From DAIUFH01 sp036844705 (GTDB taxonomy: Bacteria; Bacillota; Clostridia; Tissierellales; Tissierellaceae), in assembly GCA_036844705.1 (NCBI GenBank), contig DAIUFH010000013.1, forward strand, positions 1-39,193: a DNA stretch of 39,193 bases. Reading direction: 5' to 3'. Positions 23,720 to 30,711 of this stretch are shown here, piece after piece; positions within the stretch are counted from its first letter, which is position 1, and each line of letters begins with the position of its first letter. Both the position numbers and the translations under genes were made by a program. The notes beneath the pieces were generated by a model. It had not been told where the DNA came from. It saw nothing but the letters and a program-made list of their open reading frames with translations, and did not search any database.

Positions 23720-24064
23720 TTATTTTATTCTCCTAAGGATTACTTCCTCATGTTTAGACACTTCACGCTCTATTCTATCTAATTTATCGGAATTTTGCCT
23801 ATAACCATCGAATAACAAGTCTAGTTTTTTGCCATGATCATCTTCAATTTTAATTACTCTCTCCTTCACTTTTTTAAGTTCTCCCTTCACATCCTTAATT
23901 CCTCCCTTCACTTCCTTAACTTCTCCTTTTACCTCTGTAAGTTCTCCCTTTACCCCTTTCATATCAGTGGTAAGTGTACCTGCTTGATTAGTTAAATTAT
24001 CCATTCGATTGGTTAAATTACCTACTTGCGCAGCTATAAGTTCTAATAATTCTCTATCAGTCAT
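23720..24064 (-). CDS. Small coiled-coil protein, paralogue of the neighbouring gene
   Basis: 114 aa from ATG 24064, opening MTDRELLELIAAQVGNLTN, nearly the same as the gene downstream. It then has a few NLTN units and a lysine/glutamate heptad array (VKGELTEVKGEVKEVKGGIK), ending DRIEREVSKHEEVILRRIK. No signal peptide or membrane segment. A GTG at 24076 is in frame but adds four residues absent from the paralogue. Tandem duplication is clear from the shared N terminus. Function unknown. Confidence 0.7.
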   Translation of the reverse strand: MTDRELLELIAAQVGNLTNRMDNLTNQAGTLTTDMKGVKGELTEVKGEVKEVKGGIKDVKGELKKVKERVIKIEDDHGKKLDLLFDGYRQNSDKLDRIEREVSKHEEVILRRIK

Positions 24065-24076
24065 TTTTATACCCAC

Positions 24077-24433
24077 TTATATATTCTAATCAAATACTAT
24101 TAATTCTTCTCATATTTATAACTTAACAATTTCAATTACTAAGTAATCTTTCTATTTTCTATTATCGGATAATTTGTTAATCTATTTTCGTTTTTCAATT
24201 TTTTAATCTATCGTATAAATTATCCATTTGAGTTAAACCTACAATTGAATTTATTAATTTAAATTATACACTAAATTGCGTAAAAATAAATTCAACTCCC
24301 TATGTAAATTTTATCACAACGGGGAGTTAAAACCAAACCTTAAAAGCAATAAGACAAAAAATCCTAACATAAGCATTACCAAGGGTGCAGGAGGCAATAG
24401 ATAGAAGAGAACACAGGAAAACCAGAAAACAAA
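24077..24433. other. A+T-rich gene-poor stretch with an inverted repeat
   Basis: No convincing gene. GGATAATTT (24167-24175) and AAATTATCC (24217-24225) form a 9-base inverted repeat with a 41-base loop. Minus-strand reading from ATG 24226 gives MDNLYDRLKN then stop, with K/E/I-rich text in shifted frames, perhaps another worn-out coiled-coil copy, but this is weak. Hydrophobic codons at 24314-24434 on the minus strand lack a credible start. Confidence 0.3.
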
Positions 24434-24455
24434 TAGAATCGGGGACGAACCCCGA
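24434..24455 (-). terminator. Terminator of the 44-aa small gene
   Basis: Stem TCGGGG (24439-24444) with CCCCGA (24450-24455) and loop ACGAA, seven bases after the stop codon, followed on the minus strand by TTCTATTTG. G+C-rich stem, imperfect T tract. Confidence 0.65.
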
Positions 24456-24461
24456 CTCGTG

Positions 24462-24596
24462 TTAGCATCTTCCTCCTCCGAAGAATCCACCAAATCCATC
24501 ACTGCAGAAGAGAATTACTAATAGTAAAAAGAAAAATAATAGGGAGCTATCATTATCTCTGTAACAATCTCTACCACCAAGTATTTCATTACTCAC
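24462..24596 (-). CDS. 44-aa hydrophobic Gly/Cys-ended protein, probable spore protein
   Basis: Read from GTG 24596 with GGAGGTG seven bases upstream to TAA at 24462. The peptide has a polar head (MSNEILGGRDCYRDNDSS), one hydrophobic segment (LLFFFLLLVILF, residues 19-30) and a glycine-rich tail GFGGFFGGGRC. The design resembles the tiny YjcZ-like membrane/coat proteins of spore formers, though I see no exact family match. A near-perfect sigma-K promoter 39 bases upstream and a terminator after it support a real monocistronic gene. It neighbours cotJ and a SASP. Confidence 0.75.
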   Translation of the reverse strand: MSNEILGGRDCYRDNDSSLLFFFLLLVILFCSDGFGGFFGGGRC

Positions 24597-24613
24597 AATT
24601 AACACCTCCATTC

Positions 24614-24630
24614 GAGAGTATTGTACTCTC
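24614..24630. promoter_or_regulatory. Dyad in the leader of the 44-aa gene
   Basis: GAGAGTA-TTG-TACTCTC, seven-base arms, lies between the sigma-K -10 element and the ribosome site, so the transcript would begin with or near this hairpin. It may stabilise the mRNA or bind a regulator. Confidence 0.45.
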
Positions 24631-24634
24631 ATAA

Positions 24635-24663
24635 TAAGATATGAGTTATTAAAAGAATATGTG
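24635..24663 (-). promoter_or_regulatory. Sigma-K-type promoter of the 44-aa gene
   Basis: Minus strand CACA (24663-24660), 16 bases, CATATCTTA (24643-24635): fits the sigma-K pattern mACm-N16-CATAnnnTA at every defined position. Predicts late mother-cell expression. Confidence 0.65.
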
Positions 24664-24756
24664 AAAAAGTTATGAGGAATAGAATGTGGCTCGAAATATA
24701 CTTAACTTTACCACCCTACTTGATGGATATAAGAGCTAGAAAGAAAACGAAAAATA

Positions 24757-24777
24757 AAAGGAAGCATAACTTCCTTT
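24757..24777 (-). terminator. Terminator of the cotJ operon
   Basis: Stem AAAGGAAG with CTTCCTTT, loop of five, followed on the minus strand by TATTTTTCGTTTTC; eight bases after the cotJC stop. Confidence 0.8.
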
Positions 24778-24784
24778 CATTCTT

Positions 24785-25360
24785 TTAATAATAATATTTT
24801 CTGCAATTCATATCATCTTGAATAATTCTTAAAGCTTCACCAAATCTTTGAAAGTGAACTATTTCCCTTTCTCTTAAAAATCTTAAAGTATCGGTAACAC
24901 CAGGATCATCACTTATATTGATTAACCACTCATAAGTTGCTCTAGCTTTTTCTTCAGCAGCCATATCCTCGTGTAAATCCGCAATAGGATCATCTTTAAC
25001 ATTATAAAACGTTACTGTCCATGGGGAACCATCTGCACCATGTGGATAAAGGCCTTTTCCATGATTTACATAATGAGCCTCAAAAGGAGTACCTTTAATC
25101 TGATCTACTGTAGCATCCTTAGTCAATTTATAAACTAATGTACCAATCATTTCCCAGTGTGCAAGTTCTTCTGTTCCAACATCGTTTAGTGTAGCTACTA
25201 CTTTATTGTTTGGCATTGACCATCTTTGTGATAAATATCTCAATCCTGCCGATAATTCTCCGTCTGCACCTCCAAATTGCTCTATTATCATTGCAGCTAA
25301 TCTAGGATTTGTTGTATCAACTCTTATTGGGTATTGTAATTTCTTTTCATATATCCACAT
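24785..25360 (-). CDS. cotJC: Spore coat protein CotJC (manganese catalase family)
   Basis: 191 aa, the usual CotJC length. Four-helix ferritin-like dimanganese fold with Glu/His ligand stretches GELSAGLRYL (near 34), TEELAHWEMIG (near 64), AAEEKARATYEWL (near 138) and EREIVHFQRFGEAL (near 166). A coat-located catalase or related redox protein, deposited with CotJA and CotJB. Third gene of cotJABC. Confidence 0.95.
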   Translation of the reverse strand: MWIYEKKLQYPIRVDTTNPRLAAMIIEQFGGADGELSAGLRYLSQRWSMPNNKVVATLNDVGTEELAHWEMIGTLVYKLTKDATVDQIKGTPFEAHYVNHGKGLYPHGADGSPWTVTFYNVKDDPIADLHEDMAAEEKARATYEWLINISDDPGVTDTLRFLREREIVHFQRFGEALRIIQDDMNCRKYYY

Positions 25361-25373
25361 ATACTAATCCTCC

Positions 25374-25634
25374 CTAATACATATTAAATTCCATATCCCA
25401 AGGCCATGGATCGTTTATATAAGCCCAAGGAAATCTACTCAATTGGTTATTTCTAAGAGGACCATATCTAGAGGTATACATATCTTCAAGCTGCATTAAT
25501 TGTTGTGAAGAATTGTTGTGAAGTCTAAGTGCTCTTTCATCATCCGGGTGAGTATTCAAATATAGTGCAGTTTCCAAAGAAACAAAGGATGCCTCCATAA
25601 TAGCTATTAATAAAGACTGCTGTTCTCTATCCAC
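25374..25634 (-). CDS. cotJB: Spore coat protein CotJB
   Basis: 86 aa from GTG 25634, chosen because GGAGG lies seven bases before it; an ATG at 25649 in the same frame is part of that ribosome site. LLIAIMEASFVSLETALYLNTHP and the W-rich end RFPWAYINDPWPWD are characteristic. It overlaps cotJA by 8 bases and cotJC follows after 13 bases. Confidence 0.93.
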   Translation of the reverse strand: MDREQQSLLIAIMEASFVSLETALYLNTHPDDERALRLHNNSSQQLMQLEDMYTSRYGPLRNNQLSRFPWAYINDPWPWDMEFNMY

Positions 25635-25821
25635 GATACCTACCTCCATTCATCATTCCTTCTTCATTAGGCACATATGGAAAATATAGATCTGGAAATA
25701 AAGTTCCTCTCTGTAATGCTTCACTTTGACAAAAAACTTGATTCATAACTTGAAATTTAACATAAGCTCTTGCCAATCGACAGCCTTCTGACAAATTGCA
25801 TTCTTGATCTAGTTTATTCAT
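25627..25821 (-). CDS. cotJA: Spore coat-associated protein CotJA
   Basis: 64 aa, with LARAYVKFQVMNQVF and the proline/tyrosine segment FPDLYFPYVPNE, matching the CotJA family. ATG 25821 has AAGGAGG upstream. First gene of the operon, 54 bases downstream of a sigma-E-like -10. Confidence 0.9.
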   Translation of the reverse strand: MNKLDQECNLSEGCRLARAYVKFQVMNQVFCQSEALQRGTLFPDLYFPYVPNEEGMMNGGRYRG

Positions 25822-25874
25822 AGTTTTCCTCCTTAAAATCTACTATAATACATAATACGCAGAGTTTAATAAAA

Positions 25875-25905
25875 AGTGTATGTTTAAAAAATGATTAATT
25901 TATTA
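25875..25905 (-). promoter_or_regulatory. Sigma-E-type promoter of cotJABC
   Basis: Minus strand CATACACT (25882-25875) matches the sigma-E -10 pattern CATACAMT fully. An A+T-rich ATAAATT-like -35 lies about 14 bases upstream and is weak. cotJ is sigma-E dependent in Bacillus and Clostridium. Confidence 0.55.
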
Positions 25906-26021
25906 AATTTAAACAATAATATATCATGAATGTAAATAAAAAATTATTCACAAATTTCCTTTTTTAGAAATTCATAAAAATATTTCATTTTTTTACAATG
26001 ATTAATACTAAGAGTTCTACA

Positions 26022-26028
26022 CATAATA
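26022..26028 (+). promoter_or_regulatory. Possible sigma-G -10 element of the SASP gene
   Basis: CATAATA fits the sigma-G -10 pattern CATwhTA, 45 bases before the start codon. The -35 region (TGATTA) is a poor match, so this is tentative. Confidence 0.35.
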
Positions 26029-26072
26029 ATATCAGACAAACCAAATAACAAATTTTGAAAGGAGAAATTAAA

Positions 26073-26336
26073 ATGGCAAGTAACAATAATAATAGTAATA
26101 GAGTAGTAGTTCCAGCAGCTCGTCAAGCATTAAATCAAATGAAATTAGAAATAGCTAATGAATTAGGTTTATCAAACTACGATTCAATAGATAAAGGAAA
26201 TCTTCCTTCAAGACAAAATGGTTATGTTGGTGGATATATGACTAGAAGAATGGTTGAATTTGCTCAACAAAACATGAGCAATAGTGGAGGTACTCTACCA
26301 GGAACTGGCCAAAGCCAAACTCCAGCTGGAAGATAA
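26073..26336 (+). CDS. Alpha/beta-type small acid-soluble spore protein
   Basis: 87 aa from ATG 26073 (MASNNNNSNRVVVPAARQAL) behind AAGGAG. Coats and protects spore DNA in the forespore core. The family hallmarks are complete: KLEIANELGL containing the germination protease (GPR) cleavage site between Glu and Ile, and the C-terminal GYMTRRMVEFAQQNM. In-frame codons back to TTG 26055 are discounted because they overlap the ribosome site. Confidence 0.95.
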   Translation: MASNNNNSNRVVVPAARQALNQMKLEIANELGLSNYDSIDKGNLPSRQNGYVGGYMTRRMVEFAQQNMSNSGGTLPGTGQSQTPAGR

Positions 26337-26344
26337 ATTTGATT

Positions 26345-26377
26345 AAAAAAGATAGGTCAAAAAGGCCTATCTTTTTT
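26345..26377. terminator. Bidirectional terminator between SASP and L,D-transpeptidase genes
   Basis: Perfect 12-base stem AAAAAAGATAGG (26345-26356) with CCTATCTTTTTT (26366-26377), loop of nine. The A and T ends give T tracts on both strands. Confidence 0.9.
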
Positions 26378-26379
26378 AT

Positions 26380-27093
26380 TTAATCCATCAATATAATTCC
26401 CAGCTTCTCATATATATTCCCTGAAATTTCATCTGTCAACGGTATGTTTTTGTCCTTTAAGAATTTTATTAGGCTTTTTTTCATTGATTCACCATAAATT
26501 CCATCTAAAGCACTATCATAATATCCTAAGATCTTTAATCTCTTTTGTACCTCCAAAACATCAGCACCCCTATCACCTGGTCTTAAATTTCTTAAACCAT
26601 TACCAAATGGTCCATAATACCCATTTGTAATGACTACAGCACTACCAATCCCTACTCTATCATATAGATCTTCAACATCACTGTTTCTCATACGAACACA
26701 GCCTCCAGAAACATTAGCTCCAATTGAACTAGGTCTGTTAGTACCATGAATACCATATTTACCCCAAGGTATATTCAAACCTATCCACCTAGAACCAAAT
26801 CCTTCACCCCATCTACCTTTTTCTACTATAAAAAATGTTCCTAAAGGCGTGGGTGAGGATGTTTTTCCAGTAGCTATATTATAATCTTTAATAATTTTAT
26901 GGTTCGAGCTGTCAATTAAATGAAGTACTTTCTTATCGACCTCTATATGTATAGTAAAATTTTTATTTTCGGGTTTCTTATATGTATCAAGATAATTGTT
27001 ATTTAATAAACCTCTTCTTATAATAAGGCTATTAAATACAATCAATAGAATGGTTAATACGGATAAAAACAAAACCTGGCTATGTCTACTCAT
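26380..27093 (-). CDS. L,D-transpeptidase (YkuD) with peptidoglycan-binding domain
   Basis: 237 aa: an N-terminal transmembrane/signal-anchor helix (about 8-25), a YkuD catalytic domain (about 46-160) with His116 in HGTNRP and nucleophile Cys132 in SGGCVRMRN, then a peptidoglycan-binding helical repeat (about 166-232; RPGDRGADVLEVQKRL). It forms 3-3 cross-links or modifies peptidoglycan outside the membrane. Position next to spore genes could mean a cortex role, as for some spore YkuD enzymes, but no sporulation promoter is evident. Confidence 0.92.
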   Translation of the reverse strand: MSRHSQVLFLSVLTILLIVFNSLIIRRGLLNNNYLDTYKKPENKNFTIHIEVDKKVLHLIDSSNHKIIKDYNIATGKTSSPTPLGTFFIVEKGRWGEGFGSRWIGLNIPWGKYGIHGTNRPSSIGANVSGGCVRMRNSDVEDLYDRVGIGSAVVITNGYYGPFGNGLRNLRPGDRGADVLEVQKRLKILGYYDSALDGIYGESMKKSLIKFLKDKNIPLTDEISGNIYEKLGIILMD

Positions 27094-27151
27094 ACTACAT
27101 CCTCCCCTCCATAATTTATATGATTGTAAAAATTCCTTAAACCCTAAAATA

Positions 27152-27180
27152 TAGTTAAATTAGAAATAATAGGGTATAAT
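27152..27180 (+). promoter_or_regulatory. Possible promoter of the flavin reductase gene
   Basis: A perfect TATAAT (27175-27180) lies 22 bases before the start codon; the -35 region (TAGTTA at 17 bases) is poor. Confidence 0.4.
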
Positions 27181-27201
27181 TAATATACGAGGAGGTATAA
27201 G

Positions 27202-27708
27202 ATGTTAAAAGAATTCAACTACAATGAAAATTTAGAAAAGGTATTGGAGCAGATAAAAAAAGGAGCTTTCTTAACGGTAAAATCAAATGATAAAATCAAC
27301 ACTATGACCATAGGATGGGCAAGCTTTGGTATATTTTGGAACAAACCAATAATGGTGGTAATGGTTAGAAAATCCCGATATACTTATAGTCTTATAGAAA
27401 ATGTCGATAATTTTACGGTAAGTGTACCAATTGGTATTGATTTAAAGAAGGAATTAGCTTATTGTGGTACATATTCAGGCAGAGATGTAGACAAGATCAA
27501 AGAAATGAAACTAAATCTAGGCAAATCAAAAAAAATAGATGCTCCAATTATTAAGGATTGCAACTACCATTATGAATGCAAAATATTATATTCACAAAAA
27601 ATGAACCCAGAAGCACTTGATAAAAATATTCTGTCAAAAAATTATCCTATCGATGATTATCATACATTTTATATAGGGGAAATATTACAAACATACATTA
27701 TTGATTAA
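27202..27708 (+). CDS. Flavin reductase-like FMN-binding protein
   Basis: 168 aa of the flavin reductase-like split-barrel family: GAFLTVKSNDKINTMTIGW near 20-38, PIMVVMVRKSRYTY near 50-63 and NFTVSVP near 72-78. Binds FMN; substrates may be flavins, ferric iron or small molecules. In anaerobes these are often uncharacterised. ATG 27202 has GAGGAGG upstream, and a strong hairpin follows, so it is monocistronic. Confidence 0.85.
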   Translation: MLKEFNYNENLEKVLEQIKKGAFLTVKSNDKINTMTIGWASFGIFWNKPIMVVMVRKSRYTYSLIENVDNFTVSVPIGIDLKKELAYCGTYSGRDVDKIKEMKLNLGKSKKIDAPIIKDCNYHYECKILYSQKMNPEALDKNILSKNYPIDDYHTFYIGEILQTYIID

Positions 27709-27713
27709 TGAAG

Positions 27714-27740
27714 GGTAGTTGATATCAACTACCTTTTTAT
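27714..27740 (+). terminator. Terminator of the flavin reductase gene
   Basis: 20-base palindrome GGTAGTTGATATCAACTACC (27714-27733) followed by TTTTT; it can also serve the convergent gene ending at 27759. Confidence 0.9.
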
Positions 27741-27758
27741 CAATAAACATCAATAAAG

Positions 27759-28043
27759 TTAAACCTCAGGTTCGTAAACCTCATAAATGCTATATATAGA
27801 TATATCCTCTTTGGCAAGTATCTTAACAATATCTGGTATTGTTTGCACACTAATATTTAATATTACACCATTGTATTTGTATATTGCCTCATTGTCAGAT
27901 ACAAGACCAGAATTTTTTATCGTATCTATAAGCTTATTTTCTATATGGGATATATTCATATCGCCAATCATAATAAATATATTCTTTTTCTTTTTTGTAT
28001 AATCCTGGGGGTTTATCCTATTAATTAATAATGTCTTGTACAT
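27759..28043 (-). CDS. Uncharacterised 94-aa protein, possibly ACT-like
   Basis: Not recognised as a known family. ATG 28043 has AAGGAGC upstream. The order of predicted elements, a strand (NIFIMIGDM), a helix (HIENKLIDTIKNSG), two strands (AIYKYNGVILNISV), a helix (TIPDIVKILAKED) and a last strand (SIYSIYEVYE), fits the beta-alpha-beta-beta-alpha-beta of ACT-like small-molecule sensors. That is a fold guess. Stand-alone gene between a flavin reductase and a Crp/Fnr regulator, no catalytic motif. Confidence 0.55.
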   Translation of the reverse strand: MYKTLLINRINPQDYTKKKKNIFIMIGDMNISHIENKLIDTIKNSGLVSDNEAIYKYNGVILNISVQTIPDIVKILAKEDISIYSIYEVYEPEV

Positions 28044-28200
28044 TTTCAGGGCTCCTTAATATATATTAACCATATTTAATTTACCCATATATAAAAAGTC
28101 AAAACATTTTTTTCAATAATTTTAAAACTTTTATAAAATAATTGATAATATACAAATATAATGTTCGAAAAACAATAATTATGTTAGATTGGAGTTTGCT

Positions 28201-28878
28201 ATGAAAAACTATATAGATAGTTTACTTAAATGCGTTTTATTTAAAAACATGAGTAGTGATGAAATAGAAAGAGCTCTTAAAAATATACTTAATGGTATTA
28301 AATCATATAAAGCTGAAGATATTATAGCGATAGAAGGAGAAAGTTGTGATAGTGTTGGAATTATCCTTGTAGGAAATATTGAAATACACAAATCCTTTGC
28401 TTCAGGTAAGATAGTGACAATAAATCACTTTGAAGCAGGTAATATATTTGGTGAAGCATTAGTCTTTTCAGGGAGCCATCAATACCCTGCAACGATTGTA
28501 TCTTCAAATTCATCTACACTAATGTTTATACCAAGAACCGATATTATAAAACTTATGACTCTAGATACTAGGGTATTAAACAATTTTATGGGTGTATTAT
28601 CCAATAGAATTCTAATGTTGAATCAAAGACTGACAAATCTAAGTTATGATACTTTAAGAAAAAAGATAGCTAGTATTATCTTGTTAGAATATAATAATCA
28701 AAAATCAATTTATATTACCCTACCCTATAGCCGTAAGAAAATGTCTGAAATGTTAAACATACCAAGACCTTCATTATCCAGGGAACTAATGAAAATGAAA
28801 GATGAGGGCCTGATAGATTTTTATAAAAATAAAATAAAAATCTTAGATATTAAGGGCTTGGAGAATATTTTCTCCTAG
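28201..28878 (+). CDS. Crp/Fnr-family transcription regulator
   Basis: 225 aa from ATG 28201, behind TTGGAGT. An N-terminal cyclic-nucleotide-binding-like beta barrel (about 15-120; GESCDSVGIILVGNIEIHK and FEAGNIFGEALVFSG), a dimer helix, and a C-terminal winged HTH with RKKMSEMLNIPRPSLSRELMKM near 180-201. It lacks the N-terminal Cys set of FNR oxygen sensors, so its signal is unknown. The target may be the following FAD gene, but no matching operator was found. Confidence 0.9.
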   Translation: MKNYIDSLLKCVLFKNMSSDEIERALKNILNGIKSYKAEDIIAIEGESCDSVGIILVGNIEIHKSFASGKIVTINHFEAGNIFGEALVFSGSHQYPATIVSSNSSTLMFIPRTDIIKLMTLDTRVLNNFMGVLSNRILMLNQRLTNLSYDTLRKKIASIILLEYNNQKSIYITLPYSRKKMSEMLNIPRPSLSRELMKMKDEGLIDFYKNKIKILDIKGLENIFS

Positions 28879-28990
28879 TTACCTTTTTTATTTGTGATTA
28901 TTATTTATAAAATATTCACATTATAAAGATGGATTTATTTTAACTAATAGTGTATCATATTCATTGGTAAATAACCAAAGGAGGTATATC

Positions 28991-30385
28991 ATGATGAATT
29001 ATGATGTAATAATTATTGGTGCTGGTCCATGTGGAATATTTACAGCCCTGGAATTAAAGAAAAACAACCCTGACGCTTCTATATTGATTTTAGAAAAAGG
29101 TAATTCAATAGAGAAAAGAATCTGTCCTAAGAGAAAGACTGGTGTTTGTATCGGATGTAGCCCATGCAATATAACTACCGGGTTTGCAGGCGCAGGGGCA
29201 TATTCTGATGGCAAGCTTTCCTTGTCTCCTGATGTTGGTGGAAATTTACCTACATATTTAGGATATGAGGAAACACAAAAGTTGATAAATTATGTTGATG
29301 AAATATATTTAAGCTTTGGTGCCGATAAAACTATTTTTGGTATAGATAAGGATAAAGAAATTAGAAATATTAGAAAAAAAGCTATAAATGCCAATTTAAA
29401 GCTTATAGAGTGTCCTATAAGACATATGGGAACTGAAGAAGGATACAATATTTACTCTAGAATAGAAGCTCATTTGGAAGATTTAGGAGTACAGATGAAA
29501 TTTAGAAATCCTGTAAAGGATTTAATTTTCGATGAAAATAAAGTCTTAAAGGGTGTAATAGCAGACAAAGAATACTACTCTGAAAAGGTTATAATAGCCG
29601 TTGGCCGTGAAGGCTCTGATTGGTTAAAGGATCTTTGTGAAACTCATAATATCAATACAACTACAGGTGATGTGGATATAGGAGTAAGAGTTGAAACAAG
29701 AAATGAAGTAATGGAAGAGTTAAATCACGCTATGTATGAAAGTAAATTAATTTACTATACTCCAACCTTCGATGATAAAGTAAGGACTTTCTGCTCTAAT
29801 CCAGGTGGTGAAGTGTCTACTGAAATTTATGAAGGAAATTTAGCCGTTGTAAATGGACATAGCTACAAATCAGACAAACTTAAATCTGAAAACACTAATT
29901 TTGCCCTTCTGGTAACTAAACATTTTACCAAACCTTTTAATTCTCCTATTGAATATGGAATGCATATAGCTCAACTCGGTAATATGCTATCTGGAAATAA
30001 AGTATTAGTTCAAAGATATGGGGACTTTAAAAGAGGCAGAAGAACAACTGAGGACAGATTGTTTAGAAACAATATCATTCCTACCCTTAAGGATGCTGTC
30101 CCTGGTGATTTAAGCCTTGTATTGCCATATAGAATAATGAAAAGCATAGATGAAATGATAGTGGCTTTGGATAATATAACACCAGGGTTGGCAAGTGATG
30201 AAACTCTTCTTTACGGAGTTGAAGTCAAATTCTACTCAAATAGAGTACTTGTTAATAACAATTTTGAAACAAATATTAAAGGGCTTTATGTAGGAGGGGA
30301 TGGTGCCGGAATTACAAGAGGTTTAATGCAGGCAAGTGTAAATGGAATTGTTCTAGCAAAAATAATTTCCAGTGCTGGAAAATAA
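28991..30385 (+). CDS. FAD-dependent dehydrogenase-like protein (COG2509 type)
   Basis: 464 aa from ATG 28991, with AAAGGAGG upstream. N-terminal dinucleotide fold GAGPCGIF (residues 10-17) after YDVIII, then a Cys motif (CPKRKTGVCIGCSPC near 42-56) and GFAGAGAYSDGKLSLS, which are hallmarks of this uncharacterised family. A second FAD-contact segment, GLYVGGDGAGITRGLMQA, lies near the C terminus. The four Cys could bind a metal or act in redox chemistry. Reaction unknown. An in-frame start at 28964 would precede the ribosome site and is dismissed. Confidence 0.85.
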   Translation: MMNYDVIIIGAGPCGIFTALELKKNNPDASILILEKGNSIEKRICPKRKTGVCIGCSPCNITTGFAGAGAYSDGKLSLSPDVGGNLPTYLGYEETQKLINYVDEIYLSFGADKTIFGIDKDKEIRNIRKKAINANLKLIECPIRHMGTEEGYNIYSRIEAHLEDLGVQMKFRNPVKDLIFDENKVLKGVIADKEYYSEKVIIAVGREGSDWLKDLCETHNINTTTGDVDIGVRVETRNEVMEELNHAMYESKLIYYTPTFDDKVRTFCSNPGGEVSTEIYEGNLAVVNGHSYKSDKLKSENTNFALLVTKHFTKPFNSPIEYGMHIAQLGNMLSGNKVLVQRYGDFKRGRRTTEDRLFRNNIIPTLKDAVPGDLSLVLPYRIMKSIDEMIVALDNITPGLASDETLLYGVEVKFYSNRVLVNNNFETNIKGLYVGGDGAGITRGLMQASVNGIVLAKIISSAGK

Positions 30386-30388
30386 ATG

Positions 30389-30417
30389 TTGACAAATGAA
30401 TAAAACCATCATACAAT
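30389..30417 (+). promoter_or_regulatory. Consensus housekeeping promoter of the ABC exporter leader
   Basis: TTGACA (30389-30394), exactly 17 bases, TACAAT (30412-30417): a nearly ideal sigma-A promoter. AACCAT and ATGGTT flank the -10 as a dyad (30404-30427), a possible repressor site or the previous gene's terminator. Such a strong promoter ahead of two terminators fits control after initiation. Confidence 0.8.
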
Positions 30418-30460
30418 TAAAATGGTTGGTTTTTTAGAAATATGAAAGGAGGTCGTGAAA

Positions 30461-30550
30461 ATGATGAAGTTAATAGATAGCATTAGATTAAATAGCAGTA
30501 AATTGAGCATTTTTTTAAATATCAAAGCACGGCCTATGAGTATGTTCTAA
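30461..30550 (+). CDS. 29-aa leader peptide of the ABC exporter operon
   Basis: ATG 30461 has a strong AAAGGAGG; the stop is TAA at 30548-30550. The peptide starts MMKLIDSIRLNSSKLSIF and ends NIKARPMSMF. It stops 12 bases before terminator 1. No domain; a cis-acting role is inferred from position, as for the BmrB leader upstream of bmrCD in Bacillus subtilis. The ATG at 30464 is an alternative start. Confidence 0.7.
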   Translation: MMKLIDSIRLNSSKLSIFLNIKARPMSMF

Positions 30551-30562
30551 GATAAGATACAT

Positions 30563-30592
30563 AACCATAGGTTAGATACCTATGGTTTTTTT
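30563..30592 (+). terminator. Attenuator terminator 1
   Basis: Perfect 10-base stem AACCATAGGT (30563-30572) with ACCTATGGTT (30578-30587), five-base loop, seven T. Its 3' arm can instead pair with the 5' arm of terminator 2. Confidence 0.85.
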
Positions 30593-30651
30593 ATGCCCTT
30601 TTTATGTCTTAGGCTAATTTGACGCATTTTTAGTTTAATTTATAAAATACC

Positions 30652-30685
30652 AAAGCCATAGGTAAATACTACCTATGGCTTTTTT
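30652..30685 (+). terminator. Attenuator terminator 2
   Basis: Perfect 13-base stem AAAGCCATAGGTA (30652-30664) with TACCTATGGCTTT (30670-30682), five-base loop, six T. It ends 26 bases before the first ABC gene. Confidence 0.88.
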
Positions 30686-30711
30686 ATGACTTATGCAAAA
30701 GGAGGGATAAC

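Noticed and set aside
24314..24502. Minus-strand ORF of 62 aa with a hydrophobic tail
   Set aside because: Its start lies inside the 44-aa spore gene in another frame, has no ribosome site, and its first third is the shadow of that gene plus the terminator stem. The hydrophobic tail might be a remnant, but nothing supports translation.
25944..26126. Minus-strand ORF of 60 aa overlapping the SASP start
   Set aside because: It runs antisense into a clear SASP gene, has no ribosome site and no family resemblance.
28893..28920. TGTGA ... TCACA dyad as a Crp/Fnr site before the FAD gene
   Set aside because: The half-sites are 18 bases apart, whereas Crp/Fnr sites have about 4-6 bases between them.
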